Below, one piece after another: positions 1-6,353 of a stretch of DNA of 23,675 nt (the stretch's first letter is position 1; each line of letters starts with the position of its first letter). Position numbers and translations under genes: made by a program. Under the pieces are notes generated by a model, which was given only the letters and a program-made list of their open reading frames with translations, searched no databases and was not told the DNA's origin. Source of the DNA: JAWWBN01 sp033720955 (lineage in GTDB: Bacteria; Acidobacteriota; Thermoanaerobaculia; Multivoradales; JAHEKO01); the NCBI GenBank assembly GCA_033720955.1, contig JAWWBN010000034.1:1-23675 (forward strand). Reading direction: 5' to 3'.

Positions 1-2
1 CC

Positions 3-62
3 TTCTGGGCCTTCTGCGTCTTCACCGTGCTCTTCCTGGTTCCGCTCACCCTGCGCCGCTGA
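3..62 (+). CDS. C-terminal end of a membrane protein (5' part outside window)
   Basis: Frame 3 is open from the left edge and ends in TGA at 60-62. The 19 visible residues are almost all hydrophobic (F, W, V, L) and finish in L-R-R, which looks like a final transmembrane helix with a short positively charged cytoplasmic tail, as in MFS-type transporters. Seventeen bases of its 3' end (46-62) overlap the 3' end of queA on the other strand. Too little is visible to name a family. The call rests on hydrophobicity, a clean stop and the convergent arrangement. Confidence 0.4.
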   Translation, partial: FWAFCVFTVLFLVPLTLRR

Positions 63-1101
63 CGTCGCTCGACGGGCCGCCCGGCGGCGGCGACAGCAGC
101 ATGGCGTCGCCGTAGGAATAGAAGCGGTAATCCCACGCGACCGCCTGGCGGTAGGCGTCGAGCACCCGCCGCCGCCCGCCGAAGGCGCACACCAACAGCA
201 GCAGGGTCGAGCGCGGCAGGTGGAAGTTGGTCAGCAACCGGTCCACCACCCGGAACGCGAAGCCCGGGGTGATGAAGAGCCCGGTCGGCCCGCTGCGCGC
301 CGCCAGCCCGCCGGGCGCCCGCGCCGCCGTCTCCAGAGCCCGCACCACCGTGGTGCCCACGGCCACGACCCGTCCCCCATCCGCCCGCGTGGCCCGCACC
401 GCCGAGACGGTCTCCTCCGAGATCTCGATCTCCTCCTCCTCCATGCGGTGCTCGTGGACCAGCTTGGCGCGGACGGGCTGGAAGGTGCCGATGCCCACGT
501 GCAGGGTGATGCGCGCGATCCCCACGCCGCGCTCCTCGACCCGCGCCAGCAGCTCCGGGGTGAAGTGCAGCCCGGCGGTGGGGGCGGCGATGGCGCCCGG
601 CCGCCGGGCGTAGACCGTCTGGTAGCGCTCCCGGTCGTCGGGCGCGTCGGGCCGCCTGATGTAGGGGGGCAGGGGCACGTGCCCGATGCGCTCGAGGTGC
701 GACTCCACGGGCTCGGAGAAGCGGAGATGGAACCGCCCCGAGGCGGGCCGTCCGACGACCTCGGCCCAGAGGCCGTCGTCGAAGCGGATCCGGCGGCCCG
801 GCCGGGCACGGCGCCCCGGCCGGGCCAGGCTGAGCCAGTCGCGCTCGCCGAGCCGCCGGGCGAGCAGAAGCTCGACCCGGGCCCCGCCGGGCTCGCTGTG
901 TCCGAACAGGCGGGCGGGGATCACCCGGGTGTCGTTGACGACCAGCAGGTCGCCGGGTCGCAGCAGGTCCGGCAGGTCCCCGATCTTCCGGTCTTCGGGC
1001 CGCTCTCCCTCGAGCACCATCAGACGGCTCCGCCCCCGGGGCGCCGGCTGCTGGGCGATCGACTCCTCGGGCAGCTCGTAGCTGAAGTCGGAGATCAGCA
1101 C
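46..1101 (-). CDS. queA: S-adenosylmethionine:tRNA ribosyltransferase-isomerase (QueA)
   Basis: QueA transfers and isomerises the ribosyl group of S-adenosylmethionine onto 7-aminomethyl-7-deazaguanine at tRNA position 34, giving epoxyqueuosine in the cytoplasm. The 351-residue product matches the family length. It has the N-terminal Y-x-LPEE-x-IAQ-P motif at about residues 8-19, the VNDTRVIPARL block near 54-64, the APTAGLHFT block near 172-180, and TNFHLPRSTL in the C-terminal third. The start is GTG at 1101, giving the expected M-L-I-S-D-F beginning; the ribosome site is a weak purine stretch (GGAAG) immediately upstream. It starts 12 nt after the stop of the DppC-like permease and is probably the last gene of that operon. 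Coupling a queuosine enzyme to peptide-type permeases is unusual; no other queuosine gene is visible. The extreme C-terminus is low-complexity (P, G, S). Confidence 0.95.
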   Translation of the reverse strand: MLISDFSYELPEESIAQQPAPRGRSRLMVLEGERPEDRKIGDLPDLLRPGDLLVVNDTRVIPARLFGHSEPGGARVELLLARRLGERDWLSLARPGRRARPGRRIRFDDGLWAEVVGRPASGRFHLRFSEPVESHLERIGHVPLPPYIRRPDAPDDRERYQTVYARRPGAIAAPTAGLHFTPELLARVEERGVGIARITLHVGIGTFQPVRAKLVHEHRMEEEEIEISEETVSAVRATRADGGRVVAVGTTVVRALETAARAPGGLAARSGPTGLFITPGFAFRVVDRLLTNFHLPRSTLLLLVCAFGGRRRVLDAYRQAVAWDYRFYSYGDAMLLSPPPGGPSSDVSGAG

Positions 1102-1113
1102 CTTCCGGTCCGC

Positions 1114-2112
1114 TCAGGCCGGCCGGCCGCGGGCCAGGAGCCGGGGGTCGCGCCAGTCCCGCAGGCCGTCGGCGGCGAGGTTGAGGCCGAGCACCGTCAG
1201 GGCGATGGCGGCTCCGGGGAAGGCGGAGATCCACCAGGCGGAGGCCAGGGCCGGCATGCCCTCGGCGATCATCCCGCCCCAGCTCGGGGTGGGGCGGTCC
1301 ACGCCCAGGCCGATGAAGGAGAGGGCGGACTCCACCAGGATGATCTCGCCGGTGCGCAGCGCCGTGTCGACGATCACCGGCGTCAGGGCGTGGGGCAGCA
1401 GGTGCCGTCCCAGGACCCCCGCCGGGCCCCGTCCCACGCCGCGCGCCGCCAGGACCCACTCGCGCTCCCGGAGAGCGCGGACCTCCGAGCGCACCAGCCG
1501 GGCGGCCCCCATCCAGCCGGTGAGACCGAGCACCAGAACCACCACCGCGGCGGTGCTGTCGAAGGCGGCAGCCAGGGCGATCACCAGGAAGAGCCGCGGA
1601 AAGGCGAGCAGCGCGTCCACGCCCCGCATGAGGATGCCGTCCACCCACCCGCCCGCCGCGCCGGCCACGGCGCCCACCGCGGTGCCGAGCAGCATGGCGA
1701 CCAGCGCCGCGAGGGCGCCGATCTTGAGCGACGTCCGCCCGGCCCACAGGAGCCGGGAGACCACGTCCCGCCCGAAGCCGTCGGTGCCCAGGAGAAAGAG
1801 GCGCCGCGGCGGCAGCCCGTCGGGGCCGAGCTCCGCGATGCGCTCCGAGGCGATCGTCTCGGTCTCCCCCTTCCGCACGATCTCGACGCCGCCGGGCACC
1901 GCGCGGGCGCTCTCGGCGAGCACCGTGCGTCGGCCGTCCACCCGCACCTCGAAGCGCCCGCTGCCCGGGGGCAGGAAGCGGCCGGCGGGGGCGTCCACCT
2001 GCTCTACCGGGTCGGCGGGCGCCAGGGCGGGGGCGGTCAGCGCGGCCGCGGCGAGCAGGGCCACCAGCACCACGCCACCCACCAGCTCGGCCGGTGGCCG
2101 GGCCCTAGGCAC
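1114..2112 (-). CDS. DppC/OppC-type ABC transporter permease
   Basis: This is an inner-membrane permease subunit of an ABC importer of the dipeptide/oligopeptide/nickel class. The 332 residues contain a first membrane helix at about 11-30, the family signature GTDGFGRD-x-x-SR at 109-120, several central helices, and the EAA-type cytoplasmic loop around 206-240 that contacts the ATPase. The GTG start at 2112 overlaps the stop of the upstream DppB-like gene by 8 nt, so the two are probably translationally coupled. Between helix 1 and the GTD signature lies about 65 extra residues (roughly 40-105), charged and predicted extracytoplasmic, where a standard DppC has a short linker. The binding protein and ATPases are not in the window, so the substrate is unknown. 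Confidence 0.92.
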   Translation of the reverse strand: MPRARPPAELVGGVVLVALLAAAALTAPALAPADPVEQVDAPAGRFLPPGSGRFEVRVDGRRTVLAESARAVPGGVEIVRKGETETIASERIAELGPDGLPPRRLFLLGTDGFGRDVVSRLLWAGRTSLKIGALAALVAMLLGTAVGAVAGAAGGWVDGILMRGVDALLAFPRLFLVIALAAAFDSTAAVVVLVLGLTGWMGAARLVRSEVRALREREWVLAARGVGRGPAGVLGRHLLPHALTPVIVDTALRTGEIILVESALSFIGLGVDRPTPSWGGMIAEGMPALASAWWISAFPGAAIALTVLGLNLAADGLRDWRDPRLLARGRPA

Positions 2113-3076
2113 GTCGCCGCACCCGCGGATCGACCGCCGCCTGGAGGAGGTCGGCCACCAGATTGCCCGTCACCACCAGCAGGGCGGCCAGCGCGGTCGC
2201 GCCCAGGATGAGGGGATAGTCGCGGCTGCCCACCGCGTCGAAGACGAGACGCCCCATGCCGGGCCAGGAGAAGACGATCTCGATGACCAGGGCGCCGCTC
2301 AGCAGAAAGGGCAGCGACAGGCCCAGGAGCTGGACCAGCGGCGGGAGGGCGTTGCGCAGCGCGTGCACCCAGAGCACGCGGCTCTCGGCGAGGCCCTTGG
2401 CGCGGGCGGTGGTGACGTACTCGTCGCGCAGGGTGTCGAGCAGGCTGGCGCGGGCGAAGCGGCTGACGCCGCCGGCGGTCGAGAGCCCCAGCACCAGCGC
2501 CGGCAGGGCCAGATGGCGGAGGAGATCGGCGCCGCGGGCCAGGAGACCCATCTCCGCGGCGTCCACCGAGCGCATCTGACCCGACGGGAAGATCCCCAGG
2601 GTGTGGCTCAGCAGGAGCACCGCCATGAGACCGAGCCAGAAGGAGGGCAGGGCGTACAGCAGCAGCGAGCCGAGCCGGATGGCGTGGTCGCCGGCCGAGC
2701 CGGGCCGCCGCGCCGCGCCCACCCCGAGCAGGATGCCGAGACCGAACTGCACTGCGAGGGCCGCGGCCGCCAGCAGCAGGGTGTTGGGCACGGTGTCGAG
2801 GATCACCGCCCGCACCGGCCGGCTGTGGCTGAAGGAGGTCCCCCAGTCGAAGTCGAGGACCACCGCCCGAAGCCAGGCGAGGTACTGCTCGGCCAGGGGG
2901 CGGTCGAGACCGTAGACGGCGCGCAGCCGCTCCTGGTGGCCGACCGGCACGCGCGGGTCCTCGAACACCAGGGCGGGGTCGCCGGGGGCGAGCTGGATGA
3001 AGAAGAAGACGAGGGTGAGAACCAGCAGGACCAGCAGCAGCGAGGCGGCCACGCGGCGAGCGACATAGGCGGCCAT
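2105..3076 (-). CDS. DppB/OppB-type ABC transporter permease
   Basis: This is the partner permease of the DppC-like subunit; together they would form the membrane channel of a peptide/opine/nickel-class ABC importer. The 323-residue protein begins with a basic cap and a membrane helix (about 10-28), then the typical APGDP motif at 30-34, the GLDRPL element near 56-61, an extracytoplasmic segment, and the EAA loop around 219-243 (DEYVTTARAKGL). The C-terminal FSWPGMG motif near 269-275 is family-typical. ATG at 3076 lies 8 nt downstream of a minus-strand TATCGT -10-like element and has no Shine-Dalgarno sequence, so a leaderless transcript is likely. It is the first gene of the dppB-dppC-queA unit. 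Confidence 0.95.
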   Translation of the reverse strand: MAAYVARRVAASLLLVLLVLTLVFFFIQLAPGDPALVFEDPRVPVGHQERLRAVYGLDRPLAEQYLAWLRAVVLDFDWGTSFSHSRPVRAVILDTVPNTLLLAAAALAVQFGLGILLGVGAARRPGSAGDHAIRLGSLLLYALPSFWLGLMAVLLLSHTLGIFPSGQMRSVDAAEMGLLARGADLLRHLALPALVLGLSTAGGVSRFARASLLDTLRDEYVTTARAKGLAESRVLWVHALRNALPPLVQLLGLSLPFLLSGALVIEIVFSWPGMGRLVFDAVGSRDYPLILGATALAALLVVTGNLVADLLQAAVDPRVRRRA

Positions 3077-3084
3077 CGAGGGCG

Positions 3085-3093
3085 ACGATAGCA
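3085..3093 (-). promoter_or_regulatory. Extended -10 promoter of the permease-queA operon (predicted leaderless)
   Basis: On the minus strand the bases read TGCTATCGT, an extended -10 (TGN followed by TANNNT). Only 8 nt separate its end from the ATG at 3076, so initiation at the usual distance would start at or next to the A of the start codon. No -35 match or Shine-Dalgarno is seen. The TGCTATC part is one arm of a perfect inverted repeat with 3114-3120. Confidence 0.5.
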
Positions 3094-3113
3094 GGCGGTC
3101 GGCGGCGCCCCGG

Positions 3114-3122
3114 TGCTATCCT
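3114..3122 (+). promoter_or_regulatory. Extended -10 promoter of the sensor kinase (predicted leaderless)
   Basis: The plus strand reads TGCTATCCT, an extended -10 of the TGNTANNNT form, ending 7 nt before the ATG at 3130. No ribosome-binding site lies between. It is the mirror image of the element at 3085-3093: GATAGCA at 3087-3093 and TGCTATC at 3114-3120 form a perfect 7-bp inverted repeat with a 20-bp GC-only core apart from one T. No -35 element is visible. Confidence 0.5.
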
Positions 3123-3129
3123 CCTTGCG

Positions 3130-4569
3130 ATGCGCGACGGCGGACCGGCCGATTCGCCGGTGACCAGAAGGATTCTCTGGGCCTCGCTCCTGCTGGGCGT
3201 CTTCATCCTCTTCGACCTGGCCCTGCTGGGATGGCTGAGCTTCCGCTCGCTGTCGCAGCGCGAGATCGAGCGGGTGCTGCTGGAGACCCGTGAAGAGGCC
3301 GAGGACGTGGCCGACGAGATCGCCGGCGGCGCCGCCGCGAGCGGCGAAGACCTCTACACCCTGATCGCCGTCGAGCAGGAGAAGCAGACCTATCTCGACG
3401 CCATCCTCAAGAAGCGCGACGTGGTGCGCAACATCGAGATCCGGGACAGCGAGGGCCGGCTGGTGTTCCGCGCCGCCACCGAGAGCTTCTCACCGCCACG
3501 CAACCCGGAGCTGCCCGAGATCGTCGCCGGCGAGCTCGAGCCCCGCGTCGAGGAGAAGACCGTCACCAGCGAGGAGTCCTTCCCCTACGACATGGAGGTG
3601 CCCATCGGCGAGTTCGGCTTCCTCCACGTCGGCATCAGCCCGGAGGAGCTCGAGAGCCGGGTGGCGGTGCTGCGCGGCGAGCTGGTCGACCAGACCCTGC
3701 TCATCGGGGCGGTGACGGTGGTGGTGCTCATCCTCGCCTACCTGACCATCGCCGCCCTCTGGAAGCGGGGCCGGCGGCTCGAGCAGAAGGCCATCGAGGC
3801 CGAGCGGATGGCCTACATCGGCACCCTGGCCTCGGGTCTGGCGCACGAGATCCGCAACCCGCTGAACTCGCTCAACCTGAACATCCAGCTTCTCGAGGAG
3901 GAGAGCGGAGGCCGGCTCGCGGGGTCGTCGTCCGGTCGGCTGCTGGCCATCACCCGCGACGAGATCGGCCGCCTGGAGCGCCTCGTCACCGACTTTCTGC
4001 TCTACGCCAAGCCGCGGCCCATCGAGCCCGAGCCCACCTCTTGCCGCGAGCTGCTGGAGCGCTGCCGCGACCTCCTGGCCGGCGAGTTCGAGAGCCGGGG
4101 CGTGCGTCTCCAGGTGGACGACCGCGCACCCGGGGCCCGGGTCGAGGTGGACCGCGAGCAGATCACCCAGCTCCTGGTCAACCTGGCCCAGAACGCGCTG
4201 GCGGCCGTGGAAGGGGTCGCGCATCCGCGGGTGGTGCTGCGCGCCGTGCGCGGCGGCGGCCGGATCGCCCTCGAGGTCGAGGACAACGGCGGCGGCATCT
4301 CCGCGGCCGATCGCGAGCGGATCTTCGACCTCTTCTACTCGACCCGCAAAGGCGGCACGGGGCTGGGCCTCGCCGTGGTGCGGCGCATCGCGCAGGTCCA
4401 CGGAGGCCGGATCGAGGTCCTCGCCGGGCGCAGCGGCGGGACGAGGATGCGACTCGAGCTCGACGAGGTCCGCGCCCCCGGGGCTACGGCCGAGACCCGC
4501 GACGCGGCGGCCGGGGCTGTTTCGCCGACTCGGCCTCGTCGGCCAGCGAGTCGAACTGCTCTTCCGTGA
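3130..4569 (+). CDS. Membrane-bound sensor histidine kinase
   Basis: This is a two-component sensor kinase in the inner membrane. Its 479 residues show a first membrane helix at about 14-37, an extracytoplasmic sensor region to about 185, a second helix at about 188-210, and a dimerisation/phosphoacceptor helix with His239 in HEIRNPL. The ATPase domain has an N box (N351, N355), a G1 box DNGGG at 385-389, an F box (FDLFYS, 399-404) and a G2 box GGTGLGL at 408-414. The HEIRNPLN pattern is typical of NtrB/ZraS-like kinases that often partner sigma-54 activators. No receiver-domain protein is in the window, so it is an orphan here. ATG at 3130 is chosen from the promoter position. Residues after about 445 are low-complexity and overlap the opposite-strand zinc-ribbon gene by 86 bp. 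Confidence 0.93.
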   Translation: MRDGGPADSPVTRRILWASLLLGVFILFDLALLGWLSFRSLSQREIERVLLETREEAEDVADEIAGGAAASGEDLYTLIAVEQEKQTYLDAILKKRDVVRNIEIRDSEGRLVFRAATESFSPPRNPELPEIVAGELEPRVEEKTVTSEESFPYDMEVPIGEFGFLHVGISPEELESRVAVLRGELVDQTLLIGAVTVVVLILAYLTIAALWKRGRRLEQKAIEAERMAYIGTLASGLAHEIRNPLNSLNLNIQLLEEESGGRLAGSSSGRLLAITRDEIGRLERLVTDFLLYAKPRPIEPEPTSCRELLERCRDLLAGEFESRGVRLQVDDRAPGARVEVDREQITQLLVNLAQNALAAVEGVAHPRVVLRAVRGGGRIALEVEDNGGGISAADRERIFDLFYSTRKGGTGLGLAVVRRIAQVHGGRIEVLAGRSGGTRMRLELDEVRAPGATAETRDAAAGAVSPTRPRRPASRTALP

Positions 4570-4696
4570 GAAAGAGATCCAGGTCGTCGTTGCCGCAGGT
4601 CTCGCAGACGATCTCGGTCGCGCCCTCCTCCCCCCACTCGAAGGTGTAGGTCGGGGAGTCGCACTCGAGGCAGATCAGGTAGTCGGGCTCCGCCAC
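4484..4696 (-). CDS. Small acidic zinc-ribbon protein of unknown function
   Basis: This 70-residue protein has two CxxC pairs, C9-x-x-C12 and C31-x-x-C34, spaced as in a zinc ribbon, with a Tyr/Phe/Trp/Glu-rich loop between them. An acidic stretch (NDDLDLF) and a basic, proline-rich tail follow. The GTG start at 4696 is preceded by a good GGAGG on the minus strand, 4 nt upstream. The gene starts inside the last 22 bp of the alpha/beta hydrolase gene, so the two are probably co-transcribed. Its last 86 bp are antisense to the end of the sensor kinase. I recall similar short proteins from Acidobacteria-like genomes but know of no function. Metal binding is inferred from the cysteine pattern. 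Confidence 0.8.
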   Translation of the reverse strand: MAEPDYLICLECDSPTYTFEWGEEGATEIVCETCGNDDLDLFLTEEQFDSLADEAESAKQPRPPRRGSRP

Positions 4697-5544
4697 GGCT
4701 CCTCCAGCTTATCGCGTTCGGCACCGATCCAGGCCCGGTGCCGGTCCAGCGCGGCGCAAAAGGCGTCGGCGCAGTCCCAGGGGACGACGTGGGCGCAGTC
4801 GGCGATCACCGTGAGCCGGCTGCGCTCGAGGTAGCGCTCCATGGCACGGCCCACGTCGGGTGGGAAGAGGCCGTCACGCTCGCCCCAGATCATCCCCACA
4901 GGAACCCGGATCCGCCGCAGGGCCTCGGGACCGAAGGTCTCCTCGCCGGTGGTGCTGTCCAGGACGTAGCGCACCGCCTGGCTGCGGTAGGTGCGGTAGA
5001 ACCCCCGCCGGCCGAAGCGCACCGCGGCCCGCGGCCGGTGAAAGAGGGCGCCGATCAGCGGCTCGACGTCGGCGGGCCTCTCCACGGCCAGGAGCTCGCG
5101 CACCCGGATCCAGTCCTGGTTGCGGTAGCCTGCCGGCGCGACGAGGAGCAGAGCGCCGACCAGCTCCGGCCGCTGGAGAGCCAGCCGGACCGCGACCCAG
5201 CCGCCCAGGCTGATGCCCCCCACGGAGACGGGCCCGCCGCCCAGACGGCGCTCGATCAGGTCGGCGATCACCGGCACCGCCTCGGTCACCGTCAGGCCGT
5301 CGAACGGCGCCGAGGTACCCCCCGTGGCGGCCAGCTCGGGCACCAGCAGCCGGCACTCTCTCCGCAGACGCTTGACCCCCGGGTACCAGCCGAGCGAGGT
5401 GGAGCCGAGGCCGTGGACCAGCACCCACGGCTCGCCGTCGCGCGGTCCCAGCTCGTGCACCAGGAGCGAGACCGGCCCCACCCGGTGCCGGAAGCTGCGT
5501 CCGCCCAGGGAGAGGGCGGCGAGACGGGTCAGGATGCCTGGCAG
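4675..5544 (-). CDS. Alpha/beta-fold hydrolase
   Basis: This is a cytoplasmic hydrolase of the alpha/beta fold; the substrate is unknown. Numbering from the proposed start, the oxyanion loop is HGLG at 44-47, the nucleophile elbow is G110-I-S112-L-G114, the acid is probably D224 in GERDG, and the catalytic His is H252 in DCAHVVPWD. The 289-residue length suits the family. The start is uncertain: no ATG lies between the conserved core and the divergent rplU gene. CTG at 5544 is chosen because a GGAGG (5557-5553) stands 8 nt upstream; an in-frame GTG further down would remove N-terminal residues that look coding. A minus-strand TGCTACCCT element about 46 nt upstream could be the promoter. The gene overlaps the zinc-ribbon gene by 22 bp. 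Confidence 0.88.
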   Translation of the reverse strand: MPGILTRLAALSLGGRSFRHRVGPVSLLVHELGPRDGEPWVLVHGLGSTSLGWYPGVKRLRRECRLLVPELAATGGTSAPFDGLTVTEAVPVIADLIERRLGGGPVSVGGISLGGWVAVRLALQRPELVGALLLVAPAGYRNQDWIRVRELLAVERPADVEPLIGALFHRPRAAVRFGRRGFYRTYRSQAVRYVLDSTTGEETFGPEALRRIRVPVGMIWGERDGLFPPDVGRAMERYLERSRLTVIADCAHVVPWDCADAFCAALDRHRAWIGAERDKLEEPWRSPTT

Positions 5545-5589
5545 TCGAAGAGCCTCCGTGAGGGATCCGCCGGGGCGGTCCGGGCGGGG

Positions 5590-5598
5590 AGGGTAGCA
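5590..5598 (-). promoter_or_regulatory. Extended -10 promoter of the hydrolase/zinc-ribbon unit
   Basis: The minus strand reads TGCTACCCT, again TGN followed by TANNNT. Transcription would begin near 5583, giving a leader of about 39 nt that carries the GGAGG at 5557-5553 upstream of the proposed CTG start. No -35 match is visible. It is the only A+T-containing patch in a GC-saturated intergenic region. Confidence 0.4.
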
Positions 5599-5656
5599 CG
5601 GGGCGGAGGAGGGGGCGTGGCGGCCCCGGCGGCGGGTGCCGCGCCCGCCCCGCGGA

Positions 5657-5685
5657 TTGACGCGCCCGGCGGGTCGTGGTACCTT
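5657..5685 (+). promoter_or_regulatory. Promoter of the rplU-rpmA-obg operon
   Basis: TTGACG at 5657-5662 matches the -35 consensus in five of six positions. Exactly 17 bp later is TACCTT (5680-5685), preceded by TGG so that it also reads as an extended -10 (TGGTACCTT). Transcription would start near 5692, leaving a leader of about 37 nt with GGAGG at 5714-5718, 10 nt before the rplU ATG. This is the best full -35/-10 pair seen in the window. Confidence 0.6.
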
Positions 5686-5728
5686 CCTCAGTCCGCCGCG
5701 AGCGGTGGGCGATGGAGGTTTGCGCGTC

Positions 5729-6037
5729 ATGTATGCAGTGATCGAGACCGGAGGAAAGCAGTACCGCGTCGAGCCCGGCGACGTGCTCGACGTGGAGCGC
5801 TCCGGCGAGGCCGGCGAGACGGTCGAGTTCGACCGCGTCCTGCTGGTGGGCGACGACGACGGGGTCCGCGTGGGCGCTCCCGTGGTCGAGGGCGCCAAGG
5901 TGACCGGCAGTCTGGTCGGCGAGGTCCGCGGCCCCAAGATCGTGGTCTTCAAGAAGAAGCGCCGCAAGGGCTACAAGCGTCGCCGCGGCCACCGCCAGGA
6001 CCTCCACCGCGTGAAGATCCAGGTGATCGAGGGCTAG
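5729..6037 (+). CDS. rplU: 50S ribosomal protein L21
   Basis: This 102-residue protein matches the usual L21 length and pattern. It begins MYAVIETGGKQYRV, has the hydrophobic strand FDRVLLVG around 40-47, the basic KKKRRKGYKRRRGHRQ region near 74-89, and ends in KIQVIEG. L21 binds 23S rRNA in the large subunit. The ATG at 5729 is preferred over an upstream in-frame ATG because it gives the canonical N-terminus and has GGAGG at the right distance. It is first in the rplU-rpmA-obg operon, the standard bacterial arrangement, with rpmA starting 21 nt downstream. Confidence 0.98.
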   Translation: MYAVIETGGKQYRVEPGDVLDVERSGEAGETVEFDRVLLVGDDDGVRVGAPVVEGAKVTGSLVGEVRGPKIVVFKKKRRKGYKRRRGHRQDLHRVKIQVIEG

Positions 6038-6058
6038 GCCCGGCAAGGAGAAGCGACG

Positions 6059-6316
6059 ATGGCTCACAAGAAGGGACAGGGCTCCAGCCGCAACGGGCGC
6101 GATTCCAATCCGCAGCACCTCGGGGTCAAGCGGTTCGGCGGTCAGACGGTGACCGGCGGCACCATCCTGGTGCGCCAGCGCGGCACCAAGATCAAGCCCG
6201 GCGACCAGGTCGGCCGAGGCAAGGACGACACCCTCTTCGCCAAGATCGACGGCGTGGTGCAGTTCCGCAAGCGCGGCCGTCTCGGCACCTGGGTCGACGT
6301 CGTACCCGCGGAGTGA
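6059..6316 (+). CDS. rpmA: 50S ribosomal protein L27
   Basis: This 85-residue protein begins MAHKKGQGSSRNGRDSN and contains LGVKRFGGQ, the L27 signature. The N-terminal tail of L27 reaches towards the peptidyl-transferase centre. It starts directly with AHKK and has no Firmicutes-type cleavable extension. AAGGAG lies 8 nt before the ATG. It is followed by a 37-bp spacer without a single A or T and then obg, so it is co-transcribed with both neighbours. Confidence 0.98.
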   Translation: MAHKKGQGSSRNGRDSNPQHLGVKRFGGQTVTGGTILVRQRGTKIKPGDQVGRGKDDTLFAKIDGVVQFRKRGRLGTWVDVVPAE

Positions 6317-6353
6317 GGCGGCCCCCCGGCGCGGCCCGGCGGCCCGGCCCCCG
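6317..6353 (+). repeat. A/T-free rpmA-obg spacer with tandem octamer
   Basis: All 37 bases between the rpmA stop and the obg TTG are G or C. The spacer contains a tandem pair of GCGGCCCG (6331-6338 and 6339-6346) and several GGCC/CCGG blocks able to fold on themselves. There is no Shine-Dalgarno sequence near the obg start. It could be an RNA structure that tunes obg translation relative to the ribosomal proteins, or simply extreme GC bias. Confidence 0.45.

Noticed and set aside
220..2211. Very long open frame on the plus strand opposite queA and dppC
   Set aside because: It is antisense to two clear genes, its product is full of P, G, R and H with no recognisable motif, and GC-rich codon use on the real strand creates such frames.
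5545..5967. N-terminal extension of the alpha/beta hydrolase into rplU
   Set aside because: It would overlap rplU on the opposite strand and adds S/T/P/R-rich text without homology; the family core begins after 5544.
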